NCBI RefSeq assembly: GCF_000981585.1
Contig: NZ_LN831776.1
Span: forward strand, 1,007,001-1,071,000
Origin: Paenibacillus riograndensis SBR5
GTDB lineage: Bacteria > Bacillota > Bacilli > Paenibacillales > Paenibacillaceae
Direction of reading: 5' to 3'
Length of the DNA: 64,000 nucleotides
How positions within the stretch are numbered: position 1 is the stretch's first letter; each line of letters begins with the position of its first letter. The notes below the pieces were generated by a model. The model had not been told where the DNA came from and did no database searches. It saw nothing but the letters and a program-made list of their open reading frames with translations. Made by a program: the position numbers and the translations under genes. Of the stretch, positions 36,509 to 44,727 are shown piece after piece.

Positions 36509-36568
36509 ATTACGGGGGCTAATGGTTACCGTTTACCGACAGAAGCGGAATGGGAGCGCCTCAAGTGA
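36509..36568 (+). pseudogene. Fragment of a formylglycine-generating-enzyme (FGE-sulfatase) domain gene
   Basis: The frame ITGANGYRLPTEAEWERLK then stop carries the hallmark GYRLPTEAEWE of the FGE/SUMF1 family. Only about 20 codons survive between the xynA terminator and the rloB-like stop; no start or the rest of the domain is present. Confidence 0.6.
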
Positions 36569-36572
36569 ATTG

Positions 36573-37232
36573 TCAGAGTAGTCCACAGTCCTTCAGCATT
36601 TTTTCAATGGATTCATGAACAAGAAGCGAGGGATTCTCCTTGTAGTATCTATATCCTTTGTACTCATGCAAGGTTAATCCGGCTTCTTCATTTTTCCGCA
36701 TGATATTTTTCGCCCGGGTTATTGCCACTTTTACATCCTCTAAAGATATTTTTCTGAGGACTCTTTTGAAATTCCCTTCTTCTTTATAGTCAGAGAGTTC
36801 CGCAAAGTCTTCTTCATAAGCGCCGTTTATCCATTGCAGGTATTGTCGCCTATGGGTAAGCGCTGTATTGCAATTTCTTTTATGCAAAATCATCCAAAGC
36901 TCGAAAGTAAAATTACTGTATCCCAATTTGTATTTTATTTGCTTTTTGAAGGTTGAGGTCTTTTTAAGTGCATCTAACGTTTCTTTAAATTGTTTCGTAT
37001 GAACCGCTTCACTACTCTCATAATCAAACCAATGCGTAATGACTGTTTCGCTGAGAACGGTTAGAGATTTTGCACGCTTAACAGGATCTTTTTCTTTTTT
37101 GCTGTCAATGGACACTGTATATATTGCTGCAGGATCGCTATTAATTAAATGCTTTATCCAATCCAAATACCATTTTTCAGTCTCCCCTTCTACGGAGAAA
37201 TAGTATTTTTTATTTAACTTCCTGGCAACCAT
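36573..37232 (-). CDS. rloB: RloB-like protein (Toprim-like, OLD/RloAB defence)
   Basis: 219 residues. FSVEGETEKWYLDWI near the start is the Toprim-like Glu motif of RloB proteins, and the GYSNFTFELWMILHK segment is the family's second hallmark. RloB is known as the partner of the RloA ATPase in defence-associated loci. I start at the ATG 4 nt after the rloA stop with GGGAG 10 nt upstream, rather than an ATG 39 nt earlier inside rloA. It converges on xynA. Confidence 0.85.
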   Translation of the reverse strand: MVARKLNKKYYFSVEGETEKWYLDWIKHLINSDPAAIYTVSIDSKKEKDPVKRAKSLTVLSETVITHWFDYESSEAVHTKQFKETLDALKKTSTFKKQIKYKLGYSNFTFELWMILHKRNCNTALTHRRQYLQWINGAYEEDFAELSDYKEEGNFKRVLRKISLEDVKVAITRAKNIMRKNEEAGLTLHEYKGYRYYKENPSLLVHESIEKMLKDCGLL

Positions 37233-37236
37233 CCGA

Positions 37237-38544
37237 TTACAGCTCCCTTCTGGTCTCCAGTAATTTTTCAAATACAGAGGTAAAGTCTACATCTTTAATA
37301 GCGCCATACTGGCTGATGAAATAATTTTTCATATAATCTCCACCCTGACGGACGGCCTTTTCACCAGAAGTTCCAAAATCGGATAAAGAGTAATGGATGC
37401 TGCTGAACGTTTCTTCATCGCGCTCCACAAACTTGATCTCATCCCGCCGAAACAGGTTCGAGTTAAGAAATATAGGATTATGCGTGTTGAAGATAAGCTG
37501 TGCATTTTGTGTGTTCAGATCATCATTGTGGAAGATGTTCACAATACTCATTAATGCCATGGGGTGCAGGGAAGCGTCGAATTCATCAATAACCAATGTG
37601 CCTCCGCTGAGCAGAGCATCTATAACAATAGGGAACATATTTACAAAACGAATGGTCCCGAATGACTCGAAGGAGTCAGCTTGAACAATCCCTTTGTTAT
37701 CCAAAATCGAATATAGCTTCGGCTCAGAATCTTCATCCGAGGAATGATAACCAAGAGCGTTAGAATTGATTCCGAAAATGCGGGCTGCATCGTTGATGGT
37801 TGTATTGATGTAAATGGTGTCTTTCTTAGAAGTTGATGGTCTGGCTTGGAGAGCGTCTGCCCGGCAGAAAACCATGAATTTATCCTCAAGCCAATTTGTA
37901 ATGATATTGACCAGCTTTAAACTGAACATGGCCTTAAACCCGTTCATTAAAAACAACTCATCATCGATTAAGTTCTTTTTAGCTAAATTTCTCACACTAT
38001 TTTCATTTTCCTCAAATCCGTTGATCGCATACTTTCTGATAAGGTTTGTATCGCCTAAATCCAATGAGGGATTTCTGGAAAAAATCAGCTTTTCGTTTAC
38101 ACGTAATACTTCGCTCAGCACTTTGCGATTATAGCCTTCCTCTAAGAAACTCCCTAGATCGAGGGATAATTTGTACTCAAACATAAGCCCGCTGTCGGTA
38201 AACCTAATGCTAAAGTCGACTGGAGTCTTACTCTTGTCCGCACTGTTGGGGATCAGCTCTAGAGTGCTTGCTGCTGCATTTGATTTTGATTTTTTGTCCT
38301 CATTTCGGATGTGTCCTCTTAGAATAATGCTTTTCAGGACATCCATTGCGCCGATGATATTTGTTTTGCCTGATGCATTGGGCCCATAAATGACTGCTGA
38401 GCTTAATCCTTTGTATTCTTTTGATCCAATTTTCTCTTTTAATAAGCTATAGTCTAAGCCTTTTTGCTTAGGGGCAGGGGTCAGGGAGAAGATAAGCTCA
38501 TCTTGAAAGGATTTAAAGTTTTTGGTTCTGAACTCAAGCAGCAT
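37237..38544 (-). CDS. rloA: RloA-like AAA ATPase
   Basis: 435 residues. N-terminal Rad50/OLD-type strand MLLEFRTKNFKSFQDELIF, Walker A YGPNASGKTN (53-62), Walker B GTLVIDEFDASLHPM and H-loop FNTHNPIFL. The AAA_15/AAA_21 layout next to rloB defines an RloAB pair, first noted in type I restriction loci and associated with phage defence. GGAGGT lies 7 nt before the ATG. A promoter and a dyad operate upstream. Confidence 0.88.
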   Translation of the reverse strand: MLLEFRTKNFKSFQDELIFSLTPAPKQKGLDYSLLKEKIGSKEYKGLSSAVIYGPNASGKTNIIGAMDVLKSIILRGHIRNEDKKSKSNAAASTLELIPNSADKSKTPVDFSIRFTDSGLMFEYKLSLDLGSFLEEGYNRKVLSEVLRVNEKLIFSRNPSLDLGDTNLIRKYAINGFEENENSVRNLAKKNLIDDELFLMNGFKAMFSLKLVNIITNWLEDKFMVFCRADALQARPSTSKKDTIYINTTINDAARIFGINSNALGYHSSDEDSEPKLYSILDNKGIVQADSFESFGTIRFVNMFPIVIDALLSGGTLVIDEFDASLHPMALMSIVNIFHNDDLNTQNAQLIFNTHNPIFLNSNLFRRDEIKFVERDEETFSSIHYSLSDFGTSGEKAVRQGGDYMKNYFISQYGAIKDVDFTSVFEKLLETRREL

Positions 38545-38558
38545 GAAATCACCTCCAT

Positions 38559-38617
38559 TTTGCAGTTTTTATGCAAATTACAATTACAATATATGCTTTA
38601 TTATGGAGTGAAGTCAA
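38559..38617 (-). promoter_or_regulatory. Promoter and dyad upstream of rloA
   Basis: On the minus strand TTGACT (38612-38617), 18-nt spacer, TATATT (38588-38593). Between it and the ATG, TTTGCA-7 nt-TGCAAA (38559-38577) is a perfect inverted repeat that could bind a repressor. Confidence 0.55.
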
Positions 38618-38677
38618 TTTTTATATACGGTTTTGTTAAAAAAACTCAAAATCAATGATATCAGTCGACGACGACTC

Positions 38678-39277
38678 TCACTTTCTAAACATCCACCCCG
38701 CGTCATCCCTTAACAGCTCTTTGGATTTTATATTGATCAGCAGTTCTTCTATGGCCGAGCAGCTGGCTAATCCGCAAATTATAATGGAGGTCGTGGTGAG
38801 TCCGGATATACTGTACAGAAACGGGAAACTGAATAGCGCCAGTCCTGTTGCCTTGTTGGCGTAGGTGTGCAGAAAAGATAATGCGTGGTATTTTACATAT
38901 CCGACCAGCAGTGAGCCCAGGCGAATCAGAGCAATCGCAGCTATCCAGCAGATGACCCACAGGGAGAGCTGAAGGATCGGAAGGAAGACAACCAGCAGAA
39001 CGGTTATAAAAACAACATCTGCGACACTGTCTAAACTGGCCCCTAAAGAACTGGTGCTGTTGGTCTTTCTTGCGACATATCCATCGAGCACATCACTTGC
39101 CCCGCATATAAGATACAGGCCCAAAAACATGGCGGATAACGGTTGCAGAGCGAGCAGCAGCAGAGAGCACAGTATCCTCAGGGCAGAGAGTATATTGGGT
39201 ATATGCTTTATTCGTCCCACCTCATCACACGTGGATTCTATGTATCGGCCGGCAATTATTACAGCATTGGCGTTCAT
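38678..39277 (-). CDS. CDP-alcohol phosphatidyltransferase family protein
   Basis: Up to 199 residues, mostly membrane helices. The family motif DGx2ARx8Gx3Dx3D is present: DVLDGYVARKTNSTSSLGAS, then LDSVADV. It should make a phospholipid such as phosphatidylglycerophosphate or a related headgroup lipid. The start is uncertain: the ATG used here directly abuts an extended -10 (TGATATAAT, minus strand, 39278-39283), which would put transcription start inside the frame. A GAGGTGGG site within the frame suggests a shorter protein, but no ordinary start codon follows it. Divergent from a two-component locus. Confidence 0.8.
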   Translation of the reverse strand: MNANAVIIAGRYIESTCDEVGRIKHIPNILSALRILCSLLLLALQPLSAMFLGLYLICGASDVLDGYVARKTNSTSSLGASLDSVADVVFITVLLVVFLPILQLSLWVICWIAAIALIRLGSLLVGYVKYHALSFLHTYANKATGLALFSFPFLYSISGLTTTSIIICGLASCSAIEELLINIKSKELLRDDAGWMFRK

Positions 39278-39360
39278 ATTATATCATAGGCGTTATCGTT
39301 CATGAGGAAGAAATCCCCATTTTGCAGTATAATCGGAAAGGTAATGGAGGGGAAAAGACA

Positions 39361-40074
39361 ATGAACGACACGATATTGATCATAGAAGATGAAGCAGGAA
39401 TTGCCTGCATGCTGGAGCTGCTGCTGTCGAGGGAAGGATATTCTTCCGTCCTTACTGCATCTACCGGGGCGGAGGCGATGAGCCTGCTGGACAGCCGGGA
39501 GCCGGATATTATTTTGCTGGATGTGATGCTCCCGGACTGCAACGGCTTCGAGTTGTGTCTGGAGCTGCGCAAAAAAACAAACGCCCCGGTCTTATTCCTG
39601 ACTTCGAGGGCTGCCGATTATGACAAGCTGACCGGATTTGCGATGGGCGGGGACGATTATATCACGAAGCCGTTCAACTCCCTGGAGGTGGTGGCGCGGA
39701 TCAAAGCCCAGCTTGCCAGGAAAAGGCTGTATCAGCAGGAGGCTCCGGCCGCCTGTTACGCTTTTGCTGATTTTGAGATCAGCAAGGATACCGGCGGGCT
39801 GACGGTGCGCGGCCAGCAGGTTCACTGTACGGCTAAGGAGTTCGCGCTGCTGCTGTTTTTTGCCGAGCATCCGGGCCGGCTGTTTACAACGGCTCAGCTC
39901 TATGAACAGGTCTGGGGCCAAATGCAGCTGGGCGATGAAAAAACGGTTGTGATTTATATCTCCAAAGTCAGAAACAAAATAGAGCGGGACCCGAAGCAGC
40001 CCCGTTACATTGTTAATTTCCGCGGGTTAGGCTACAAATTTATTCCCGACCCCGTGCCGGGTGGACAAGTATGA
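39361..40074 (+). CDS. OmpR-family response regulator
   Basis: 237 residues. Receiver domain with IIEDEAG, phospho-acceptor Asp in LLDVMLPDCNG and Lys in ITKPFN; C-terminal winged helix ends YIVNFRGLGYKF. GGAGGGG lies 8 nt before this ATG, so a 13-codon longer frame is not used. Coupled by a 4-nt overlap to the kinase. With the kinase and the ABC transporter beyond the IS element it forms an antimicrobial-peptide or bacitracin-type sensing and efflux module. Confidence 0.92.
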   Translation: MNDTILIIEDEAGIACMLELLLSREGYSSVLTASTGAEAMSLLDSREPDIILLDVMLPDCNGFELCLELRKKTNAPVLFLTSRAADYDKLTGFAMGGDDYITKPFNSLEVVARIKAQLARKRLYQQEAPAACYAFADFEISKDTGGLTVRGQQVHCTAKEFALLLFFAEHPGRLFTTAQLYEQVWGQMQLGDEKTVVIYISKVRNKIERDPKQPRYIVNFRGLGYKFIPDPVPGGQV

Positions 40075-41168
40075 AAGGGGTTCTTCGTGTTGGTCTGCGG
40101 CTGCTGCTTTTTCTGCTGGCGCTGTTCGTAGGTGCTGTTGCCGTCTGGCTCGTCCTGTTTATTCTTTTTCTTTTTATGCGTGATCTGGTTCCATGGCTGA
40201 AGGGATTTCGGTACATGCAGTTTCAAATCTGGAGCTTCCTGGCTGTGTGCTTGGCTGCGCTTGCCTTCTATCTGTGGAGCCTGATGAAGCCGGTTTTTTA
40301 TATGCTGACCTGGCTGAAGCGGCTGGCACAAGGTCACTATGATGAACCTTCGCGGAGCAATTGGCGCGGCCGCCCCCTTTCCGGAAATCAGCTCAAGCTG
40401 CCTTATACTCTTTTTAGGGAAATCATCGGCCAGATGTCTATGTTGACCCTTGCGCTGCAGCGTGCAGAGAAAGAAAGACGCGAATTGGATGAGAAGCGCA
40501 AAAGCTGGATTGCGGGCGTGCGGCATGATCTGAAAACCCCGCTGGCCTATATTCGCGGTTACAGCTCCATGATTGCGGCTGCCGACCAATATCAGTGGTC
40601 CACTGCGGAAATCATCCAGTTCGGCTCTCTAATGGAACAAAAGACGATCCAGGTTGAGCAGCTGATTGAAGATATGAATGCTTCCTACCAGCTGGACGGC
40701 AGCGAGGGCCCGCTCTCACGGGAGTCTACGGAGATGGCAGGATTTATCCGGCAGATTGTTACCGATGTCGCCGATCATCCGCTGGCTGCACAGCATACCT
40801 TTGCCTTCAATACGGCCGGGGAGAAATGCCTGGATATCGACCAACGTATGATTCGGCGGGCGCTGCACAACTTGCTGTGGAATGCGGTGGTTCACAATCC
40901 CGCGGGATGCCATATTGAAGCTGAAGTATACTGGGATCAGCATGGACTGACGGTTGAGATCCGCGACAATGGGACGGGGATCGATGCGGAGACGCTGGAG
41001 CGGCTGAATACTGCTGAAGACAATGTGTTGTCGGCGCGGGCGAGATTGGCGGGCTCCGGCCTGGGCATGGCGCTGGCAAAAGGTTTTGTAACACGGCATG
41101 ACGGCACAATGACGGTACATAGCAAACCGCAGCAAGGAACTCGCATCACTCTTTTTTTTCTGTTTTGA
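40071..41168 (+). CDS. Sensor histidine kinase
   Basis: 365 residues. Two N-terminal membrane helices (about 7-35 and 47-68) with almost no external loop, an intramembrane-sensing layout. HisKA box AGVRHDLKTPLAYIRGY, N-box LLWNAVVHN and G-boxes IRDNGTGI and GSGLGMALA. The short input domain fits kinases that sense drug flux through a partner ABC transporter; the nearest is at 43095-45468, now behind an IS element. Confidence 0.92.
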   Translation: MKGVLRVGLRLLLFLLALFVGAVAVWLVLFILFLFMRDLVPWLKGFRYMQFQIWSFLAVCLAALAFYLWSLMKPVFYMLTWLKRLAQGHYDEPSRSNWRGRPLSGNQLKLPYTLFREIIGQMSMLTLALQRAEKERRELDEKRKSWIAGVRHDLKTPLAYIRGYSSMIAAADQYQWSTAEIIQFGSLMEQKTIQVEQLIEDMNASYQLDGSEGPLSRESTEMAGFIRQIVTDVADHPLAAQHTFAFNTAGEKCLDIDQRMIRRALHNLLWNAVVHNPAGCHIEAEVYWDQHGLTVEIRDNGTGIDAETLERLNTAEDNVLSARARLAGSGLGMALAKGFVTRHDGTMTVHSKPQQGTRITLFFLF

Positions 41169-41172
41169 AAGC

Positions 41173-41212
41173 AGGCCGGACCCCACTTTTGGGGTGTTGG
41201 CCTGTTTTTTTA
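41173..41212 (+). terminator. Terminator after the kinase
   Basis: AGGCCGGACCCCA-CTTT-TGGGGTGTTGGCCT followed by TTTTTTT; a strong stem right before the IS boundary. Confidence 0.85.
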
Positions 41213-41280
41213 TTGTTTAGGAAATTATGCAATGCAAAAAAATGTGGATAACTCCGATGAAAAAGGTAGGAGGGATGAAC

Positions 41281-42558
41281 GTGAAGAACCAGGAGACGTG
41301 GAAGAAACGAGGAATCATCCGGCAGATTCTAAAAGATCACTTTCATGGATTCATGGAAATGCACGGACATCACTTGCCCAAAGGACTTCATAGCAGCATC
41401 ACGGAAACCGTGAATAAAGCGATACGCTGTGGCACACGGGATATGGGCTATGCCAGATATGAGTGCAAGGGATGCACGAAGGGAGCACCGGAGCCCGTGT
41501 TTATTTGCTTTACCTGTAAAAGCCGCTTTTGTCATGGATGTGGGAAGAAATATACGGATGAATGGGCGGAAAAGCAGCAAGAGCGAATCCTAAATGTACC
41601 TCATCGTCACATGGTATTTACGGTGCCGCAAGAATTGCGCAAGGTATTTTTTCAAGACCGACACAAGTTAAATGAACTGAGTAAGCAAGTGGCCAAGGTC
41701 ATTCAATATTATTACCGGCGGAAAAACAAGAGCAAGAAATATGAAGTCGGTGTCATTACAGTGATTCATACGTTTGGAAGAGATTTAAAATTCAACCCAC
41801 ATATCCATACATTAATCACAGAAGGTGCGCTAGAGCAGAACAAGGAGTGGAAAAAGGTAGAGTATATCTCCTATGAGTACTTGCGGAAAGCGTGGCAGAA
41901 GCTACTTCTGGATTTAATGATGAAATGGTATCCGAAGGAAGAATGGATAAAGGGACTGGTGAATGAGCTATACCAGCGTTATCCGCAGGGGTTCTACGTA
42001 AATGCGGAGCAGCGGATGAAAGATGCCCGGGGAGCCGCGAAATATATAGGGCGTTACTTAGCGCGCCCGGCGATTGCAGAGTACCGTGTAGTCAGCTATG
42101 ACTACCACAAGGTACACTACTGGTACAAGGATCACCGAACAGGGAAACGGGTGGACGTCGTGTCGCCAGTAATGAAATTTATCTATGATTTGGTCCAGCA
42201 CATCCCCCCGAAGCATTTCCGGATGGTGGGCCGCTATGGTCTATATAGCAGAGGAAAAAACAAAGAGTCGCAGAAGGTGATTAATCTGTGGCGGTTCATG
42301 GTACATAAACAAATCGAAATGACGTTTCCTGCGGAAGAACGAAAGAAAAAAAGTTACCGCCAGCGGATGTTGGAAAGCTACGGGCGAGACCCGATGCGCT
42401 GTCCATGCTGCAAGCACCGGATGTTGCTTGTGGTGATTTGGCATGCAGAATATGGGCGAATTTATTATTATGACGAGGAGCGAGAATACGCAAACCAAAA
42501 GAAATGGGGGATGAGAAAAGGTGGGAAAAGTACGAGGACAAAAGAACGAACAGGATAA
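41281..42558 (+). CDS. IS91-family Y1 transposase
   Basis: 425 residues. N-terminal zinc-binding region with paired cysteines (YECKGCTKG; CFTCKSRFCHGCGKKY), HUH motif FNPHIHTLITEG, and a Tyr-bearing helix DARGAAKYIGRYLARP that holds the nicking tyrosine. A second CPCC-KHR cluster near the C-terminus. I prefer the GTG 7 nt after AGGAGGG over an ATG touching that site. Intact, so probably active. Confidence 0.93.
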   Translation: MKNQETWKKRGIIRQILKDHFHGFMEMHGHHLPKGLHSSITETVNKAIRCGTRDMGYARYECKGCTKGAPEPVFICFTCKSRFCHGCGKKYTDEWAEKQQERILNVPHRHMVFTVPQELRKVFFQDRHKLNELSKQVAKVIQYYYRRKNKSKKYEVGVITVIHTFGRDLKFNPHIHTLITEGALEQNKEWKKVEYISYEYLRKAWQKLLLDLMMKWYPKEEWIKGLVNELYQRYPQGFYVNAEQRMKDARGAAKYIGRYLARPAIAEYRVVSYDYHKVHYWYKDHRTGKRVDVVSPVMKFIYDLVQHIPPKHFRMVGRYGLYSRGKNKESQKVINLWRFMVHKQIEMTFPAEERKKKSYRQRMLESYGRDPMRCPCCKHRMLLVVIWHAEYGRIYYYDEEREYANQKKWGMRKGGKSTRTKERTG

Positions 42559-42769
42559 CCCGAGCGAATGGGATTTGTGGGAGCCATGGGAGGAAGAACC
42601 TGAGGTATGGATTGATTATGTCTGCGTAGAATGTGGGATGGTAGATCCTGTCCCTGAATTTATAGTGGCAGAGTGTTCGTATGAACTTGAAGCTGGAGCA
42701 TCCCCGGAGTTCTTCTGTCCGGTTTGTAATGGAACCTTGGTGAGAAAAGAAGAGCCAGCGGACAAATGA
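42521..42769 (+). CDS. Small zinc-ribbon protein encoded in the IS element
   Basis: 82 residues starting at a GTG that overlaps the transposase end by 38 nt in another frame. Two CxxC pairs (CVECG, CPVCN) separated by an acidic stretch suggest a zinc ribbon. The acidic N-terminus (EWDLWEPWEEEPEVW) is unusual. A terminator follows, so it travels with the element; a role in transposition or target choice is a guess. Confidence 0.65.
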   Translation: MGKVRGQKNEQDNPSEWDLWEPWEEEPEVWIDYVCVECGMVDPVPEFIVAECSYELEAGASPEFFCPVCNGTLVRKEEPADK

Positions 42770-42788
42770 CCGTTGGCTAGAAGGTTAT

Positions 42789-42812
42789 TCACCCGCCAGG
42801 GTGATTTTGTTC
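42789..42812 (+). terminator. Terminator inside the right end of the IS element
   Basis: TCACCC-GCCA-GGGTGA followed by TTTTGTT. It would shield downstream genes from transposase transcription. Confidence 0.75.
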
Positions 42813-42840
42813 TTATTTAGGAAATTATGATTTCCTTTTC

Positions 42841-42873
42841 TTGTGGATAAGTTGTGTATAAAGTTGGGGATAA
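42841..42873 (+). repeat. Three tandem DnaA-box-like repeats near the IS right end
   Basis: TTGTGGATAA, TTGTGTATAA and TTGGGGATAA follow each other every 11-12 nt. The first holds a perfect DnaA box complement (TGTGGATAA); a single TGTGGATAA is also at the left end (41243-41251). Confidence 0.5.
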
Positions 42874-42907
42874 ACAACTTTGGACGAATTTATAACGAAC
42901 GGTGGCA

Positions 42908-42972
42908 GAATACGTCAAAGGCCGGTTTGCCCGGAAACAACGGCAGAAATACCGTTGTTGAAGCGTCGAAGG
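42908..42972. repeat. Third copy of the AACAACGG hairpin repeat
   Basis: AAAGGCCGGTTTGCCCGG, then AACAACGG-cagaaata-CCGTTGTT and GAAGCG repeat the tandem units at 21361-21462. Between here and 43094 no gene or clear promoter is visible. Confidence 0.8.
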
Positions 42973-43094
42973 CTGCTCCATGCAAAAGTCTCGCTTTGAG
43001 GGGGAATTTTTACTTGATTTTTACTTTTCTTTACCCCGCTGCTACTTCCAGCGGCTATTATAGTCTCCATATTAAAGATATGAGGTGACAGGAG

Positions 43095-44006
43095 ATGCCG
43101 CAACTTATAGTGGAGACCAAAGGGCTGACCCGCCGCTTCGGCGAACAGGTGTCGGTTAATGAAGTGAACCTGGAGGTTCCCGAGGGAAAGATCTACGGTT
43201 TTCTGGGGCCGAACGGTGCGGGAAAAACTACAACGATCAAAATGCTGCTGGGATTGCTCCGCGCAGATGCCGGGACGATCCGCATGTTTAGCCAAGAGAT
43301 GCCGGAGAACAGTCTGGACATTTTGCGCAAGGTAGGCTCCCTGGTAGAGAACCCGTCCTATTACGGCCATCTGACCGGGTACAAAAATTTGAAAATATTG
43401 AGCACATTGCTGAAGCTGCCTGACCGGCGCATCGGTGAGGTATTGGAAATTGTGCGGCTGACGTCAAGCGCGGACCGCAAAGTGAGCGGATATTCCCTTG
43501 GCATGAAGCAGCGGCTCGGCATCGCAGCAGCCCTGCTGCGGGGGCCGCAGCTGCTGATCCTGGATGAGCCGACCAACGGCCTGGACCCCGCGGGCATCCA
43601 GGAAATACGGCATCTGATGCTGTCGCTGGCCCATGATCAGGGGATGACGATCCTGCTGTCCAGCCATCTGCTGAGCGAGGTGGATACGATTGCAGATGAG
43701 ATCGGGATTATCAGCAGCGGCCGGCTCGTCTATCAGGGGGCTTTGGAATTGCTGGAGCGGCGGAGGGGCAAAGTGCTGGAATTTGCCGTGGAGCGCCCGG
43801 AGGAAGCACTGCGCACGCTATTGCTGCAAGGATTCACCGTGGAGCGGAAAGGCAATACGCTGTCGGTTGCGGCAGAGAATGCCAGTATGACGCAGGCAGA
43901 ATTGTTCAAGCTGCTGGGCCCATACGGGATTATGAATGCACGGGAACACAGCAAATCGCTGGAAGAGCTGTTCATGGAGCTGACCGGAAAGGGAGTAAGC
44001 TTATGA
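43095..44006 (+). CDS. ABC transporter ATPase (BcrA/lantibiotic-immunity type)
   Basis: 303 residues. Walker A LGPNGAGKTTT, signature YSLGMKQRLG, Walker B LLILDEPTNGLDP and H-loop SSHLLSE. The YSLGMKQR signature is that of bacitracin (BcrA) and lantibiotic (NukF/SboF-like) immunity ATPases. AGGAG 5 nt before the ATG. First of three overlapping or tightly spaced genes with two permeases. Expected regulator pair lies upstream of the IS element. Confidence 0.92.
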   Translation: MPQLIVETKGLTRRFGEQVSVNEVNLEVPEGKIYGFLGPNGAGKTTTIKMLLGLLRADAGTIRMFSQEMPENSLDILRKVGSLVENPSYYGHLTGYKNLKILSTLLKLPDRRIGEVLEIVRLTSSADRKVSGYSLGMKQRLGIAAALLRGPQLLILDEPTNGLDPAGIQEIRHLMLSLAHDQGMTILLSSHLLSEVDTIADEIGIISSGRLVYQGALELLERRRGKVLEFAVERPEEALRTLLLQGFTVERKGNTLSVAAENASMTQAELFKLLGPYGIMNAREHSKSLEELFMELTGKGVSL

Positions 44007-44710
44007 TGTGGCGGGCCCTGCGGGCCGAAGGCATGCGGCTCAAACCGGCAGCCTGCTGGCTGCCGGTTATCAGCTCCGGGCTGTTCATCGCATTTATGGC
44101 GCTGGAATGGTACCTCTATTTCAAAGGCCCGGCAGGGGTATACGGCGTGTTTAATGTGATGTATATGTTTCTGGGTTTCGTGATGCTGCTAAACACCGCA
44201 TTGCTCGCTGGCATGATTGCCGGTGTGGAACACGAATCCAACAGCTGGAAGCAGCTGTTGACCCTGCCTGTATCCCGCGCTGTTTTTTATTGGGCCAAGG
44301 CGTTGTGGGTTCTTGTCCTGCTGCTCTGTACTGCCTTGCTGATTATTGCCGGACTGCTTCTGCTCTGGATCTGCTACACCTCCGAACCGCTGCCGTTCCA
44401 GTTCCTGATCAGGCAGATCGTGTACAGCTTTCTCGCCTCAGCTGCGGTGCTGGGGCTGCAGATGTGGCTGTCGATCCAATTCTCGAACCAGGCCATTCCG
44501 ATGTCCATCGGCTTATTGGGCGCTGTGTCCGGCCTGTTCATCGCGCGGGACAGCAGCGCAGCATTGTGGACCTGGGTGTGGCCATGGGCCTATCCAACCC
44601 TGTCCAGTCCATTCATGGCGCATCCCGGGAGGTGGATTGGCATTAGCGCAGGCCTGGGAGTCATGCTGCTGGCCGCCGGGACCCTGCATTTCAAAAACAA
44701 ACAATTCTGA
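44003..44710 (+). CDS. ABC-2-type permease subunit 1
   Basis: 235 residues with six hydrophobic segments. The pattern VEHESNSWKQLLTLPVSRAVFYWAK in an early cytoplasmic loop is typical of lantibiotic-immunity permeases. Start overlaps the ATPase stop (ATGA). Confidence 0.88.
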   Translation: MMWRALRAEGMRLKPAACWLPVISSGLFIAFMALEWYLYFKGPAGVYGVFNVMYMFLGFVMLLNTALLAGMIAGVEHESNSWKQLLTLPVSRAVFYWAKALWVLVLLLCTALLIIAGLLLLWICYTSEPLPFQFLIRQIVYSFLASAAVLGLQMWLSIQFSNQAIPMSIGLLGAVSGLFIARDSSAALWTWVWPWAYPTLSSPFMAHPGRWIGISAGLGVMLLAAGTLHFKNKQF

Positions 44711-44727
44711 TTAACAGAGGTGTGATT

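Larger units (their letters stand above)
41216..42829 (+). mobile_element. IS91-family (IS801/IS1294-like) element, about 1.6 kb
   Basis: A Y1 HUH transposase gene and a short overlapping zinc-ribbon gene lie between two identical 14-bp direct repeats, TTTAGGAAATTATG, exactly 1,600 bp apart. IS91 elements move by rolling circle and lack inverted ends, so boundaries here are tentative. The element sits between a kinase gene and the ABC transporter of the same putative system. Confidence 0.7.

Noticed and set aside
42841-42873. Chromosomal replication origin
   Set aside because: Three DnaA-like boxes alone, with no dnaA/dnaN genes or larger box cluster, do not support an origin.
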